64,000 bases of DNA from positions 6,262,001 through 6,326,000 of the forward strand of contig NZ_CP107834.1 of NCBI RefSeq assembly GCF_036346595.1, read 5' to 3'. The position numbers were made by a program, and so were the translations under genes. Of the stretch, positions 9,378 through 18,069 are shown piece by piece. Positions within the stretch are counted from its first letter, which is position 1. The number at the start of each line of letters is the position of its first letter. The DNA comes from Streptomyces sp. NBC_00525. GTDB lineage: Bacteria; Actinomycetota; Actinomycetes; Streptomycetales; Streptomycetaceae. Below the pieces are notes generated by a model. The model saw only the letters and a list, made by a program, of their open reading frames with translations. It searched no databases and was not told the origin of the DNA.

Positions 9378-10592
9378 TCACTGCCGTCCGACGGGGGACG
9401 GCAGTGGGACACCCCCCGGCGCGCCGGGGGGCCGGCCTGCGGTGAGGGGCAGCAGGCGGAGCGCGAGGCCGAGTTCGAGGGAGGACAACCGGGTGTCCGG
9501 CGGCAGAAGGGCGCGCGCCGCCTGGAGCCTGTTGGCGACCGTCCGCTCCGTGAGCCCCAGCTTGAAGGCCGCGGACCGGGCGTTCTGGCCGGACGCGAGG
9601 TAGATCTCCAGCGTCTTGCGGAGCGACTTGTGGCGGGCGCTGCCCCCGATCAGCTGTCCGAGGCGGCGGCGGACCAGGGCGCGGGTGGCGTCGACGTCCG
9701 CGAGGCCGATGGCCTCCGGCTCGATGTCGGCGAAACGCGCGCTCCGGCGCCCCGTCCAGGCGCACACCCGGAACGCGGACTGGGCCTCCCGGTGGGACCG
9801 CCGGAACCCCGCGAGGCCCTTGCCCGGCTCACCGGCGCCCAGGCAGCCGCGCTGCGCCCGCTCCGCCACGGCCTCGTGGAGGTCCGCCGGGCCGATGGAG
9901 CCGCTGAACCACGCCCACACGACGTTGCGGTCGGTGAACACGGAGATCGCCTCGTCCTTGCACTGGTGGGCGAACGCCGCCAGCGTCGCCGCCGTCGGGC
10001 CCTGCGCCACCACGGCGACGTGTTCCGCGCTCAGGTCGTAGCCGGGCAGTTCGGGCGCCGGCCCCGCCCCGTCGAGCAGCGACCGTACCGCCTGGAGCCG
10101 CAGCGCGTTCTCGTCGCTGCCGATCATCTCCGTCTCGTCCGCGTACTCGGTGGTCACGAGACCGATGAGGGATTCCGTCTGACGCAGTAACTGAAGACAG
10201 CAGAATTGCAGGACGCTCAATGCGCAGGAAGAACCTATCCCCGATTCCCGCGCCGCTTGGAAGAAGAAGTCCTGGATGACGCCGTGGGCTATCCGGTAAC
10301 TCGAGACGACCTCCTCCAGCGGCGTCCCGTGCAGCGCCGCGAGCCGGGCGAGATGCCGTGCCCCGTGCGACTGTATGGGGACCTGCTGCCGCTTGCCGAG
10401 GCCGCGCAGGAACTGCGCGACGAGCATCTCGGTTTCCAGTCGTACCACGGTCGAAAGCGCCGGATCGGTCGCGAGCGGGCTGGTGGGTATTCCGTCGCGC
10501 CAGATCGCCGTGAGAATTTTGTCGGTGAGGGCGGACTGATGCTCCAGAAGCCATTCGGTGAAGAGGCGGATACTGTTTTCGGATTCCGTCAT
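9378..10592 (-). CDS. Second PucR-type transcriptional regulator
   Basis: A 404-residue paralogue of the neighbouring regulator with the same layout: helical N-terminus (ARHLARLAALHGTPLEEVVSSY corresponds to HIARLAARNGTPERDVLDAY), middle region with LGAGEPGKGLAGFRRSHREA, and C-terminal LRKTLEIYLASGQNARSAAF plus KLGLTERTVANRLQAARALL as the helix-turn-helix. The N-terminal block includes three clustered Cys residues (CALSVLQFCCLQ), not seen in the partner. The two genes converge, suggesting a duplicated regulator pair. The target may be the amidase/amine oxidase genes or the divergent 887-bp region towards the mtn operon. Confidence 0.85.
   Translation of the reverse strand: MTESENSIRLFTEWLLEHQSALTDKILTAIWRDGIPTSPLATDPALSTVVRLETEMLVAQFLRGLGKRQQVPIQSHGARHLARLAALHGTPLEEVVSSYRIAHGVIQDFFFQAARESGIGSSCALSVLQFCCLQLLRQTESLIGLVTTEYADETEMIGSDENALRLQAVRSLLDGAGPAPELPGYDLSAEHVAVVAQGPTAATLAAFAHQCKDEAISVFTDRNVVWAWFSGSIGPADLHEAVAERAQRGCLGAGEPGKGLAGFRRSHREAQSAFRVCAWTGRRSARFADIEPEAIGLADVDATRALVRRRLGQLIGGSARHKSLRKTLEIYLASGQNARSAAFKLGLTERTVANRLQAARALLPPDTRLSSLELGLALRLLPLTAGRPPGAPGGVPLPSPVGRQ
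9379..9406. terminator. Hairpin at the convergent ends of the two PucR genes
   Basis: Perfect 11-bp arms CACTGCCGTCC and GGACGGCAGTG with a 6-nt loop overlap the stop codon of the minus-strand regulator and lie 40 bp past the plus-strand regulator, so it could terminate the latter. Confidence 0.55.
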
Positions 10593-11479
10593 TTCGATCG
10601 AGTCCTTCGGCGCTCGGAGTAACCAGACCTGTGTCGCGGAGATGCCCGTCCGGGGGTCGGCGGGCGGGGTGAGGGGCGGCGCGGCCGTGGGGAGCGGGGT
10701 GCCTGACGGGGTGCCGGGTGTTTCCGGACGAGGGAATTCCCGGGATGTCAGCCCGTCGGACGTGGGGAACCGCTCATGAGGCTCTTCGCCGGGCGGGATG
10801 CGTGAGACATGGTTCCCGCGCTTCGGCGGAGGCGTGATCCGTGCGCTGGCGAGGGGCGGTGGCGCGCGGCGCTCGGCCCGTACCGGTCAACTCGTGCCCC
10901 CCACCCGTCATTTGACCGTCAGTAATCCATTTACGGGACTTGAGTATATGGCTCCCGGAGAACGTACGGGCGGGTAAGCCGAAACGCCGATGTGAACTCC
11001 GTCCCGGAGGGCCGCGTGAATCCGCGCAAACACCGGGTCGCCCGCCCCGTGAGTCACCGGAGTGCGGAGCTGTCGATGACCGGGATCACATGTCCGGGAA
11101 ATTGGCCGAAAAGCGAATGCATGACTCCCGGTAACACCGGACGGCGCGATGGGGAAGGTGAAGCGCCGGTTCCGCTGGATGCCGTCGAAGCGGGGGAGGG
11201 GCCGTGACACCCGCCGCCCGGCGGATTTCCGCGATGCCGGGGGAACCGGGCGCCCCCGGGTCCACCGATTTCCCGGACCGGGAAGATCGCGAAGAGATAT
11301 TTCCCGCTGCTGTCATTGTCCGGGCGCGCCGGGCGGTGGCAGGCTGACCGATATCGCAGAGCCCCCGCCCCCGCCGACCTCCCGCACTCCGGTCCCTTCC
11401 CGCGGGCCGGCGCCCGTCCGGGCCGCGACGCACTCCTCGACACGCCACACACCAGTCCGGCACGTCCCAAGGGAGGACC
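10593..11479. other. Long intergenic region upstream of the mtn operon
   Basis: No open frame here has convincing codon use or a family match. It contains a less GC-rich patch near 10910-10950 and, at 11311-11345, the promoter-like element described separately. A GGGAGG ribosome site at 11471-11476 serves the mtn operon. I looked for a SAM-type riboswitch and could not recognise one. Confidence 0.5.
11311..11345 (+). promoter_or_regulatory. Candidate promoter of the mtn operon, shared with the ligase operon
   Basis: TGTCATTGTCCG at 11311-11322 is followed by GTGGCAGGCT at 11336-11345. Read as a promoter this gives -35 TTGTCC, an 18-bp spacer and -10 CAGGCT, near the main vegetative consensus. 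Almost the same element lies at 18444-18477 before the fatty acyl-AMP ligase gene. About 135 bp separate it from the mtnA start. Confidence 0.55.
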
Positions 11480-13294
11480 ATGACCACCCCCGCTGCCACG
11501 GACCCGGGCACCGGCCCGCACGCGGCCCCCTCGCTCGGCTGGTCCGACGGGGCCGTCCGCGTCATCGACCAGCGAGCGCTCCCGCACGAGACCCGGTGGA
11601 TGCGTCTGGAGACCGTGGACGAGGTGATCGCGGCCATCCGCTCGCTCGCGGTGCGCGGCGCCCCCGCGATCGGGCTGGCCGGAGCGCTCGGCGTGGCCCT
11701 GTCCGCGCGGGCGCACACGGCGGACGACGGCACCACCGACATGGCCGCGGTCCGCGCCGACGCCGAGCGGATCGCGACCGCCCGGCCGACCGCGGTGAAC
11801 CTGGCCTGGGCGGTCGCGCGGATGCTCGAACGGCTGCCGGAGGGACCCGACGCGGTACTGCGCGCGGCACAGGAGGCGATCGACGAGGACATTGCCACGA
11901 ACCGCGGCGCCGCCGTCCGCGCGGCGGACCTGGTGGCCGGACTCCTGCCGGACGGCCCCCTCCGCATCCTCACCCACTGCAACACCGGCCGGCTGGCCAC
12001 CGCGGCGGTCGGCACCGCGCTCGGCACGATCCTGGAACTGGCGGACCGGGGCCGCGTGGCCGAGGTACTGGTGGACGAGACCCGCCCCCTCCTCCAGGGC
12101 GCCCGGCTCACCGCCTGGGAGCTGCGGGAGGCGGGCGTCCCCTACCGGCTGTGCCCCGACTCGGCGGCCGCGGCGGCCATGTCGAGGTCCATGGTGGACT
12201 GCGTCCTGGTGGGCGCGGACCGTATCGCCGTCAACGGCGACACGGCCAACAAGATCGGCACCTACGCCCTGGCCGTCGCGGCCGCGCGGCACGGCATACC
12301 GTTCGTCGTCGTGGCGCCGGAGTCCTCCTGGGACCCCCGACTGCCGGACGGCTCCGGGATCGTGGTCGAGGAGCGCGGCGCGGACGAGGTGACCACCCTG
12401 GGCGGCGTCAGCATCGCCCCGGCCGGCGCTCCGGTGTTCAACCCGGCCTTCGACGTCACCCCGTGCGAGCTCATCACCGCGGTCGTCTCCGAATCACGGG
12501 TGCTGCGGCCGTCGCCGGAGCCGGACGCCACCGCGGCCGGGCGGCCCGGCGAACGGCCCGGCGAACGGCCCGGCGAACGGCTCGGCGAACGGCCCGGTGG
12601 CGACGCCGGGTCCGGTGACCGGATGCGCGCGGCCAGGTCCCTCGCCGACCACTGCCGCCCGCTGTACGCACAGGGCTGGATGCCGGGGACCGCGGGCAAC
12701 CTCTCGGTGCGGCTGCCGGGGGAGCCCCGGCACGCCCTCATCACGGGCAGCGGCCTCGCCAAGGGCTCCCTCGGACCGGCCGACATGGTCCTCGTGGACG
12801 CCGCCACCGGCCGGCCCGTCCGCCCGGCCGGTGCCGGGCCCCGCCCGTCCGCCGAGACCGCCATCCACGCGGCCGTCTACCGCTCGGTGGACGCGAATGC
12901 CGTCATACACGTGCACGCGCCGTACAGCACCGCGATGGCCCGGCGGCTGGGCGCGCCCGACCGGCTCTCCTGGCTGGCCCTGAGCGACCTCGAACTGCTC
13001 AAGGGGCTCGGTCTCCAGGACCCCGGCCACGCCGAACTCCCCGTCTTCCCCAACTGGCCCGACGTCAGCCGCATCGCCGACGACGTGGCCGCCCACCTCG
13101 CCGACCTCCCGGAGCCCCCGCCCGTACTCCTCCTGGCGGACCACGGAGTCACCGTCTGGGGCGACGACCTCGATCAGGCGCGCGACCGTCTGGAGTGCGT
13201 CGAGGCCATGTGCCACCTGCTGCTGCTCACCGGAGAACCGGACACGACCCGTCCGGCCGACCGACGCCTCCCGCGAAAGGAAGACTCGACGTGA
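11480..13294 (+). CDS. mtnA-mtnB: MtnA-MtnB fusion: methylthioribose-1-phosphate isomerase / methylthioribulose-1-phosphate dehydratase
   Basis: A 604-residue fusion of two consecutive methionine-salvage enzymes. Residues 1 to about 345 are MtnA (aldose-ketose isomerase, eIF2B-like fold): RGAPAIGLAGALG, THCNTG with the catalytic Cys, and GADRIAVNGDTANKIGTYAL with the catalytic Asp. Residues about 345-380 are a linker with ERPG repeats. Residues about 380-590 are MtnB, a class II aldolase-like zinc dehydratase: MPGTAGNLSVRL, SAETAIHAAVYR and VIHVHAPYSTAMAR supply the active site and metal ligands. It would convert MTR-1-P to MTRu-1-P and then to the diketone phosphate. The start has a clear GGGAGG site. 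It overlaps mtnD by GTGA, so the four genes are translationally coupled. Confidence 0.93.
   Translation: MTTPAATDPGTGPHAAPSLGWSDGAVRVIDQRALPHETRWMRLETVDEVIAAIRSLAVRGAPAIGLAGALGVALSARAHTADDGTTDMAAVRADAERIATARPTAVNLAWAVARMLERLPEGPDAVLRAAQEAIDEDIATNRGAAVRAADLVAGLLPDGPLRILTHCNTGRLATAAVGTALGTILELADRGRVAEVLVDETRPLLQGARLTAWELREAGVPYRLCPDSAAAAAMSRSMVDCVLVGADRIAVNGDTANKIGTYALAVAAARHGIPFVVVAPESSWDPRLPDGSGIVVEERGADEVTTLGGVSIAPAGAPVFNPAFDVTPCELITAVVSESRVLRPSPEPDATAAGRPGERPGERPGERLGERPGGDAGSGDRMRAARSLADHCRPLYAQGWMPGTAGNLSVRLPGEPRHALITGSGLAKGSLGPADMVLVDAATGRPVRPAGAGPRPSAETAIHAAVYRSVDANAVIHVHAPYSTAMARRLGAPDRLSWLALSDLELLKGLGLQDPGHAELPVFPNWPDVSRIADDVAAHLADLPEPPPVLLLADHGVTVWGDDLDQARDRLECVEAMCHLLLLTGEPDTTRPADRRLPRKEDST
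12542..12600 (+). repeat. 12-bp tandem repeat encoding the MtnA-MtnB linker
   Basis: Four copies of CGGCCCGGCGAA (the fourth with one change) and a partial fifth run in frame and encode ERPG-type repeats between the two enzyme domains. It looks like a slippage-prone flexible linker whose copy number may vary between strains. Confidence 0.85.
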
Positions 13295-13869
13295 CACTCC
13301 TTCAGGTCATGCCGGACGACGCACCGGGGACGGTGCTGCTGCGTACCCGCGAGGACGCACGCGTCATCGGCGAACTCGCCGAGCACGGCGTCTCGTTGCG
13401 GCGCTGGCCGGTCCGCACCGGCGACACCCCGGCACTGGACGACCAGGCCCTCCTGGACCTGTACCGCGACAAGATCGACGAGGTGCGCGCCCGGGACTCG
13501 ATGAAACTCGTCGACGTGGCCCGGCTGCACCCCGCCCCCACCGAGGAATGGCGCGAACGGGCCGCCAAAGCCCGTACGACCTTCCTGGAGGAGCACCGGC
13601 ACGGCGAGGACGAGGTGCGGTTCTTCGCACACGGCCGCGGCCTGTTCACGCTGCACCTCGACAACCGGGTCCTCGCCGTCCTCTGCGAGGCCGGGGACCT
13701 GCTGTCGGTGCCCGCCGGGGTGCGTCACTGGTTCGACATGGGGGAGCGCCCCGACTTCGCCGCCATACGCTTCTTCCAGGAGGAGGACGGCTGGGTGGGC
13801 GACTTCACCGGGGCGCCGATCGCCCGCAGCTTCCCCGGCCTTGACGAGCTGGCGGGCAGCGACCTGTGA
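13291..13869 (+). CDS. mtnD: Acireductone dioxygenase
   Basis: A 192-residue cupin enzyme of methionine salvage that oxidises acireductone to 2-keto-4-methylthiobutyrate and formate (Fe form) or to off-pathway products (Ni form). The metal site is visible: EEHRHGEDEVRFF gives the His-x-His-x3/4-Glu ligands and VPAGVRHWFDMG the last His. The GTG at 13291 overlaps the stop of the upstream fusion gene (GTGA) and places MTLLQVMPDD at the N-terminus; the longer upstream frame lies inside mtnB. Length is normal for bacterial ARD (about 180-190). It overlaps mtnC by GTGA. Confidence 0.92.
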   Translation: MTLLQVMPDDAPGTVLLRTREDARVIGELAEHGVSLRRWPVRTGDTPALDDQALLDLYRDKIDEVRARDSMKLVDVARLHPAPTEEWRERAAKARTTFLEEHRHGEDEVRFFAHGRGLFTLHLDNRVLAVLCEAGDLLSVPAGVRHWFDMGERPDFAAIRFFQEEDGWVGDFTGAPIARSFPGLDELAGSDL

Positions 13870-14624
13870 CCGCTGTCCGCGCGCACGCGGTGGTGCTCGA
13901 CATCGAGGGCACCACGGGCTCGGCGGCGCACGTGCGGGACGTGCTCTTCCCCTACGCGCGACGGCGGCTGCCCGACTGGTTCGAGCAGCACCGGGACGAC
14001 CCCCGCACGGCCGAACTGCTGGCCGGCGTACGGCAGGAGACGGGGTCCCCCGGACTCGGCGTCGCGGACGCGGTGGCCCGGCTGGCCGCCTGGTCGGACG
14101 CCGACGTCAAGGCCGCCCCGCTCAAGAAGGTCCAGGGCTGGATCTGGGCCGAGGGCTACGCCGACGGCTCCCTGCACGGGCACGTGTACCCGGAGGTGCC
14201 CGGGGTGCTGCGCGGCTGGCGGGACGACGGCATCGCCCTGTACACGTACTCCTCCGGCTCCGTGAAGGCCCAGCGCGACTGGTTCGGCCACACCGAGTTC
14301 GGGGACCTGTCCGTGCTGCTCGACGGCCTCTTCGACCTGGAGACGGCGGGCCCGAAGCATGCCCCGGACTCCTACCGGCGCATCCGGGACGCGCTCGGGG
14401 TCCCGGCCGCGACGTGCCTCTTCCTGAGCGACAGCGCGGCCGAACTGGACGCCGCCGCCGAGGCCGGATGGCACGCCGTCGGCGTCCGCAGGGACGACGA
14501 CCCGCGCGGCTCCCACCTGCCCGGACACACCACCGTGGCCGAGCTGACCGCCCTGTCCGTGCGGCCGGCCGAGGACGCCGGCCCCACCCCCGAGAAGAAC
14601 ACCGGAAAGGTGCACTCCGCATGA
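13866..14624 (+). CDS. mtnC: Enolase-phosphatase E1 (2,3-diketo-5-methylthiopentyl-1-phosphate enolase/phosphatase)
   Basis: A 252-residue HAD-family enzyme. VVLDIEGTTGSAAHVRDVLF is the diagnostic MtnC motif I (DxEGTT), TYSSGSVKAQ motif II, and FLSDSAAELDAAAEAGW motif III/IV. It enolises and dephosphorylates the diketone phosphate made by MtnB to give acireductone for MtnD, so the gene order follows the chemistry. The GTG start overlaps the mtnD stop and its own stop overlaps the mtnP ATG, again coupling translation. The last 25 residues are hydrophilic and variable. Confidence 0.92.
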   Translation: MTAVRAHAVVLDIEGTTGSAAHVRDVLFPYARRRLPDWFEQHRDDPRTAELLAGVRQETGSPGLGVADAVARLAAWSDADVKAAPLKKVQGWIWAEGYADGSLHGHVYPEVPGVLRGWRDDGIALYTYSSGSVKAQRDWFGHTEFGDLSVLLDGLFDLETAGPKHAPDSYRRIRDALGVPAATCLFLSDSAAELDAAAEAGWHAVGVRRDDDPRGSHLPGHTTVAELTALSVRPAEDAGPTPEKNTGKVHSA

Positions 14625-15445
14625 ACGCCGCTCGTGATGCCCTCGCCCGTGCCGAGATAGGAGTGATCGGCGGCACCGGGCTCTACGCCCTGCTGTCCGA
14701 CGCCACGGAAGTCACCGTCTCCACCCCGTACGGCGACCCCGCCGACGTCGTCACGGTGGGCACGGTCGGCGGCCGCCGGGTCGCCTTCCTGCCCCGGCAC
14801 GGCCGCGGCCACTCGCTGCCGCCGCACCGCATCAACTACCGGGCGAACCTCTGGGCGTTGCGCTCCCTGGGCGTCGCACAGATCATCGCCCCCTGCGCCG
14901 TGGGCTCACTCCGCCGCGAGCTGGGACCGGGCACCGTCGTCGTCCCGGACCAGGTGGTGGACCGTACGGCCGGCCGGCCGTCGACCTTCTTCGACGACGT
15001 CGTCTCCCATGTGTCGTTCGCCGACCCCTACTGCGGCGCCGGCCGGGCCGCCGTGCTCAAGGCGGGGGCCGACGGCGGCGGCGAACCGCTCGTCGACGGG
15101 GGAGCGATGGTCGTGATCGAGGGCCCCCGCTTCTCCAGCCGCGCCGAGTCGCGCTGGTACGCGGCCCAGGGGTGGTCGCTGGTGAACATGACCGGGATGC
15201 CGGAGGCGGCCCTCGCCCGCGAACTCGCCCTGTGCTACACGTCGGTGGCGCTGGTGACGGACCTGGACGCGGGACTCGACGCCGAGGAGAGCGTGGCCCA
15301 GGAGGACGTCTACGAGGTCTTCTCCCGCAACCTCGGACGCCTGCGCGATCTCGTGCTGGCCACCGTGGCCCGGCTCCCCGAGGAGCGCGCGTGCCGCTGC
15401 GCCCGCGCGCTGGACGGGGTGGACGCGCCCTTCCTCACCGGCTGA
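14621..15445 (+). CDS. mtnP: S-methyl-5'-thioadenosine phosphorylase
   Basis: A 274-residue purine-nucleoside-phosphorylase-family enzyme that splits MTA with phosphate to adenine and methylthioribose-1-phosphate, feeding MtnA without a kinase. Motifs include GVIGGTGLYAL, LPRHGRGHSLPPHRINYRAN (phosphate and ribose site), VVDRTAGRPSTFFD and NMTGMPEAALARE. It is the last gene of the operon, so mtnP, mtnA, mtnB, mtnC and mtnD are all present; no mtnK or mtnN is needed. The final transaminase step is expected from housekeeping enzymes. A 26-bp perfect hairpin ends the operon. Confidence 0.93.
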   Translation: MNAARDALARAEIGVIGGTGLYALLSDATEVTVSTPYGDPADVVTVGTVGGRRVAFLPRHGRGHSLPPHRINYRANLWALRSLGVAQIIAPCAVGSLRRELGPGTVVVPDQVVDRTAGRPSTFFDDVVSHVSFADPYCGAGRAAVLKAGADGGGEPLVDGGAMVVIEGPRFSSRAESRWYAAQGWSLVNMTGMPEAALARELALCYTSVALVTDLDAGLDAEESVAQEDVYEVFSRNLGRLRDLVLATVARLPEERACRCARALDGVDAPFLTG

Positions 15446-15461
15446 ACGGAGCCGGGGCACG

Positions 15462-15524
15462 CGACGGGGGCCGCGGGCTCCGGCAGCGGTTCGTGCACGC
15501 TGCCGGAGCCCGCGGCCCCCGTCG
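15462..15524. terminator. 26-bp perfect bidirectional terminator
   Basis: Arms 15462-15487 and 15499-15524 are perfectly complementary over 26 bp with an 11-nt loop. It sits between the convergent mtnP and KAS II genes and would insulate both operons. Confidence 0.9.
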
Positions 15525-15531
15525 CTGCCGG

Positions 15532-16758
15532 TCAGGCGGCCCCGATGGCCAGAACGGCGTTCTGGCCCCCGAAGCCCATCGAATCGCTCAGCGCGAGGCC
15601 GACCGGGTGGGCCTTGGCGACCGTGACCGCGTTGATGTCGATCTCCGGGTCCTGGTCCGTGAGGTTGGCCGTCGGAGGGATGACGCCCTCCTCGACGGTG
15701 AGCACCGTGTAGGCGGCCTCGATCGCGCCCGCCGCCCCGAGGAGATGGCCGGTGACCCCCTTGGTCGAGCTGACGAACGGCCCGCCGGGCAGGACCCGGT
15801 GCAGCGTCCGCGCCTCCGCGAGGTCGTTGAGCGGTGTGGAGGTGCCGTGCGCGTTGACGTACGAGACGTCGTCCGGTGAGGCGCCCGCGCCGTCCAGGGC
15901 CTGGCGTACGGCCTGTTCCAGACCGCGCCCCTCGGGCTGCGGAGCGGTGATGTGATGGGCGTCCGCGCTCGTTCCGTGGCCGAGGACCCGGGCGCGCACG
16001 CGGGCTCTCCTGGCACGCGCGTCCGCGGTGCGTTCGAGGACCAGGAGTCCGGCGCCCTCACCGGCGACGAAGCCGTCGCGCGCCCGGTCGAAGGGGCGTG
16101 AGGCCTCCTCGGGGCGGCCGTCGTTCCGGGACAGCGCCCCCATGTTGGCGAAGCCCGACATCGCCAGCGGCGTGATCATCGCCTCGCTGCCGCCGGCCAG
16201 GACGACATCGCAGCGCCCGAGCGTCAGCAGGTCGCACGCGGTGGCGATGGCGGTGGCGCCGGAGGCGCAGGCCGTCGCCACCACGAGATTCGGGCCGGTG
16301 GCGCCGAACTCGATCGCGACCTGCCCGGCCAGCATGTTCGGCAGGTGCATGGCGAGCAGGATCGGCGAGACGCGCTGCGGCTTCTGGCCCAGGAGCACCT
16401 CGTGCTGCTGCTCGTAGGTGTGGATGCCGCCCGCGGCACTGCCCAGGACCACGCCCACCCGGGCACCGTCCCAGCCGGCCGGGTCGAGCCCGGCGTCCGC
16501 CAGCGCCTCCCGTGCGGCGACCAGCGCGAACTGGACGAATCTATCGAGGCGGCGGGCCCGCCCGCCGCCCAGCAGGTGGTCCGGATCGAAGCCGGGGACC
16601 CGGCAGGACAGCTCCACCGGCATCCCCTTGAGCGCGGGATCGAGGGCGGCCGCGGTCCCGCGGGCCGCCCGCACCGCCGCCCAGTTGGGCCCGACGCCGA
16701 TCCCGGCCGGGGTGACGAGCCCCAGGCCGGTGACCGCGATGTCGGTCGGCAGCGTCAT
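15532..16758 (-). CDS. Beta-ketoacyl-ACP synthase II (FabF-like)
   Basis: A 408-residue condensing enzyme with the Cys-His-His triad of elongating ketosynthases: VVATACASGATAIAT (nucleophile Cys), NAHGTSTPLNDLAEA (first His) and STKGVTGHLLGAAGAIEA (Lys and second His). Length matches FabF. It is the last gene of a three-gene operon KAS III - ACP - KAS II, overlapping the ACP stop by ATGA, so it probably elongates the chain on that ACP. No ketoreductase, dehydratase or enoylreductase lies in the cluster, so reduction must come from primary fatty-acid synthesis, or the beta-keto group is kept. Belongs to the biosynthetic cluster spanning 11.5-28.8 kb. Confidence 0.92.
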   Translation of the reverse strand: MTLPTDIAVTGLGLVTPAGIGVGPNWAAVRAARGTAAALDPALKGMPVELSCRVPGFDPDHLLGGGRARRLDRFVQFALVAAREALADAGLDPAGWDGARVGVVLGSAAGGIHTYEQQHEVLLGQKPQRVSPILLAMHLPNMLAGQVAIEFGATGPNLVVATACASGATAIATACDLLTLGRCDVVLAGGSEAMITPLAMSGFANMGALSRNDGRPEEASRPFDRARDGFVAGEGAGLLVLERTADARARRARVRARVLGHGTSADAHHITAPQPEGRGLEQAVRQALDGAGASPDDVSYVNAHGTSTPLNDLAEARTLHRVLPGGPFVSSTKGVTGHLLGAAGAIEAAYTVLTVEEGVIPPTANLTDQDPEIDINAVTVAKAHPVGLALSDSMGFGGQNAVLAIGAA

Positions 16759-16997
16759 ACCGCCTCCTGGGCTACCCGGTCCTCCAGCAGCCGGGCCACG
16801 TCCGCGAGGGTGGGCAGGTCGCGCAGTTCGTGGTCCTCGACGTCCACCCCCAGATCGCGTTCGAGGATGACGGTCAGCTCGACGAGGGTGAGCGAGTCGA
16901 ACTCGACGTCCTCCAGGGACGCCTCCGGCCGCACCAGGTCGGCCGAGACCTTGAGTTCGTCGATGAGGATCTTCCTGAGCGCCTCGAAACTGTCCAT
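16755..16997 (-). CDS. Acyl carrier protein
   Basis: An 80-residue stand-alone ACP. The phosphopantetheine site is Ser35 in EFDSLTLVELTVILE, and the fold is typical (helix I FEALRKILIDEL, helix II after the DSL, helix III TLADVARLLED). It lies 1 bp after KAS III and overlaps KAS II, so the three are one operon. It is a likely carrier for the chain built by the two neighbouring ketosynthases and a possible acceptor for acyl groups loaded by the divergent ligase. Confidence 0.93.
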   Translation of the reverse strand: MDSFEALRKILIDELKVSADLVRPEASLEDVEFDSLTLVELTVILERDLGVDVEDHELRDLPTLADVARLLEDRVAQEAV

Positions 16998-16998
16998 G

Positions 16999-18069
16999 TC
17001 AGCTCTCCTTGGCCGTGATGTCGGTGATGTCGTGTACGTGCGGTCCGCCGGACGGGTCGGGGCCGCCGACGCTGTCCAGCGAGGGCCACACGAGCGTGGC
17101 CGCGCCCCAGGCGAGTCCGCCGCCGAAGGCTGTGATCAGGACGCGTTGGCCGGGGGTGAGGCTGCCGTCCGCGTTGTCCTCGTCGAGCAGGAGCGGTACC
17201 GACGCGGCGGCGGTGTTGCCCACCCGCGCGATGTTGGAGGCCGCCCGTTCGAGCGGGATGCCGAGCGCGCCGCCCAGCGCCGCCGTGATCCGGGCGTTGG
17301 CCTGATGGGCCACCAGCCGGTCGACGTCCGACAGCTCCCAGCCCGCCCGCGCGACCGCCTCGCGGCAGGAGGCGCCCATGTGCCGTACCGCGTGGCGGAA
17401 GATCTCCCGGCCCCGCAACTGGAGGAACCGGGACTCGCCTTCGGCGGGCACGCGGAGGCGGGCGCCACCGGCCGGCACGTGCAGCAGTTCGCGGCCGCCG
17501 CCGTCGCTGCCGAGTACGAGCGAGGTGATCGCTCCGGGCTCGTCCGGCCGCCCGGCCCGCAACACCACGGCCCCCGCACCGTCCCCGAAGATCGCGGCGG
17601 TGGTGCGGTCGTCGGGATCGACGAGGCTGGTGAACGCCTCGGCGCCGATGAGCAGGACCCGCTCGGCGACCCCGGCGGCGATCAGCCCGGCGGCCGTGCC
17701 CAGACCGTAGACGAACCCCGCGCAGACGGCGGACACGTCGAAGGCCGCGACCCGGCCCAGGCCGAGCCGGGACGCCACCGAGGGCGCGGTCGCCGGACAC
17801 AGCTCGTCCGGCGTGGACGTCGCCAGCACCACGGCGTCGACCGCGTCGGAACCGGCGGACTTCAGGGCGCGACGGCCCGCCTCGACGGCGAGGTCCGAGG
17901 TCGAGGTGCCCGCCGTGACGCGGTGGCGGCTCTCGATCCCGGTACGGGAGCGAATCCATTCGTCACTGGTGTCGAGCCGCGACGCCAGTTGTGCGTTGGT
18001 CAGTACACCGGGTGGTGTCCAGGAGCCGATGCCGGCCAGAACGGCGGCACGAGGGGATGCGTAGGTCAT
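16999..18069 (-). CDS. Beta-ketoacyl-ACP synthase III (FabH-like)
   Basis: A 356-residue priming ketosynthase with the Cys-His-Asn triad: FDVSAVCAGFVYGLG (Cys), LVAHQANARI (His) and ARVGNTAAASVPLLL (Asn). The ATG at 18069 (MTYASPRAAVLAGIG) has GGAG about 10 nt upstream; the open frame extending to 18348 is intergenic. FabH enzymes condense an acyl-CoA starter with malonyl-ACP. It leads the KAS III-ACP-KAS II operon, divergent from the acyl-AMP ligase operon. The C-terminal tail after LVWPSLDS is about 20 residues longer than usual and hydrophilic. Confidence 0.92.
   Translation of the reverse strand: MTYASPRAAVLAGIGSWTPPGVLTNAQLASRLDTSDEWIRSRTGIESRHRVTAGTSTSDLAVEAGRRALKSAGSDAVDAVVLATSTPDELCPATAPSVASRLGLGRVAAFDVSAVCAGFVYGLGTAAGLIAAGVAERVLLIGAEAFTSLVDPDDRTTAAIFGDGAGAVVLRAGRPDEPGAITSLVLGSDGGGRELLHVPAGGARLRVPAEGESRFLQLRGREIFRHAVRHMGASCREAVARAGWELSDVDRLVAHQANARITAALGGALGIPLERAASNIARVGNTAAASVPLLLDEDNADGSLTPGQRVLITAFGGGLAWGAATLVWPSLDSVGGPDPSGGPHVHDITDITAKES

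Noticed and set aside
10593..11479. SAM-responsive riboswitch before the mtn operon
   Set aside because: The leader contains hairpins but none that I could match to SAM-I, SAM-II or SAM-IV cores; the promoter-like element explains the conserved part better.
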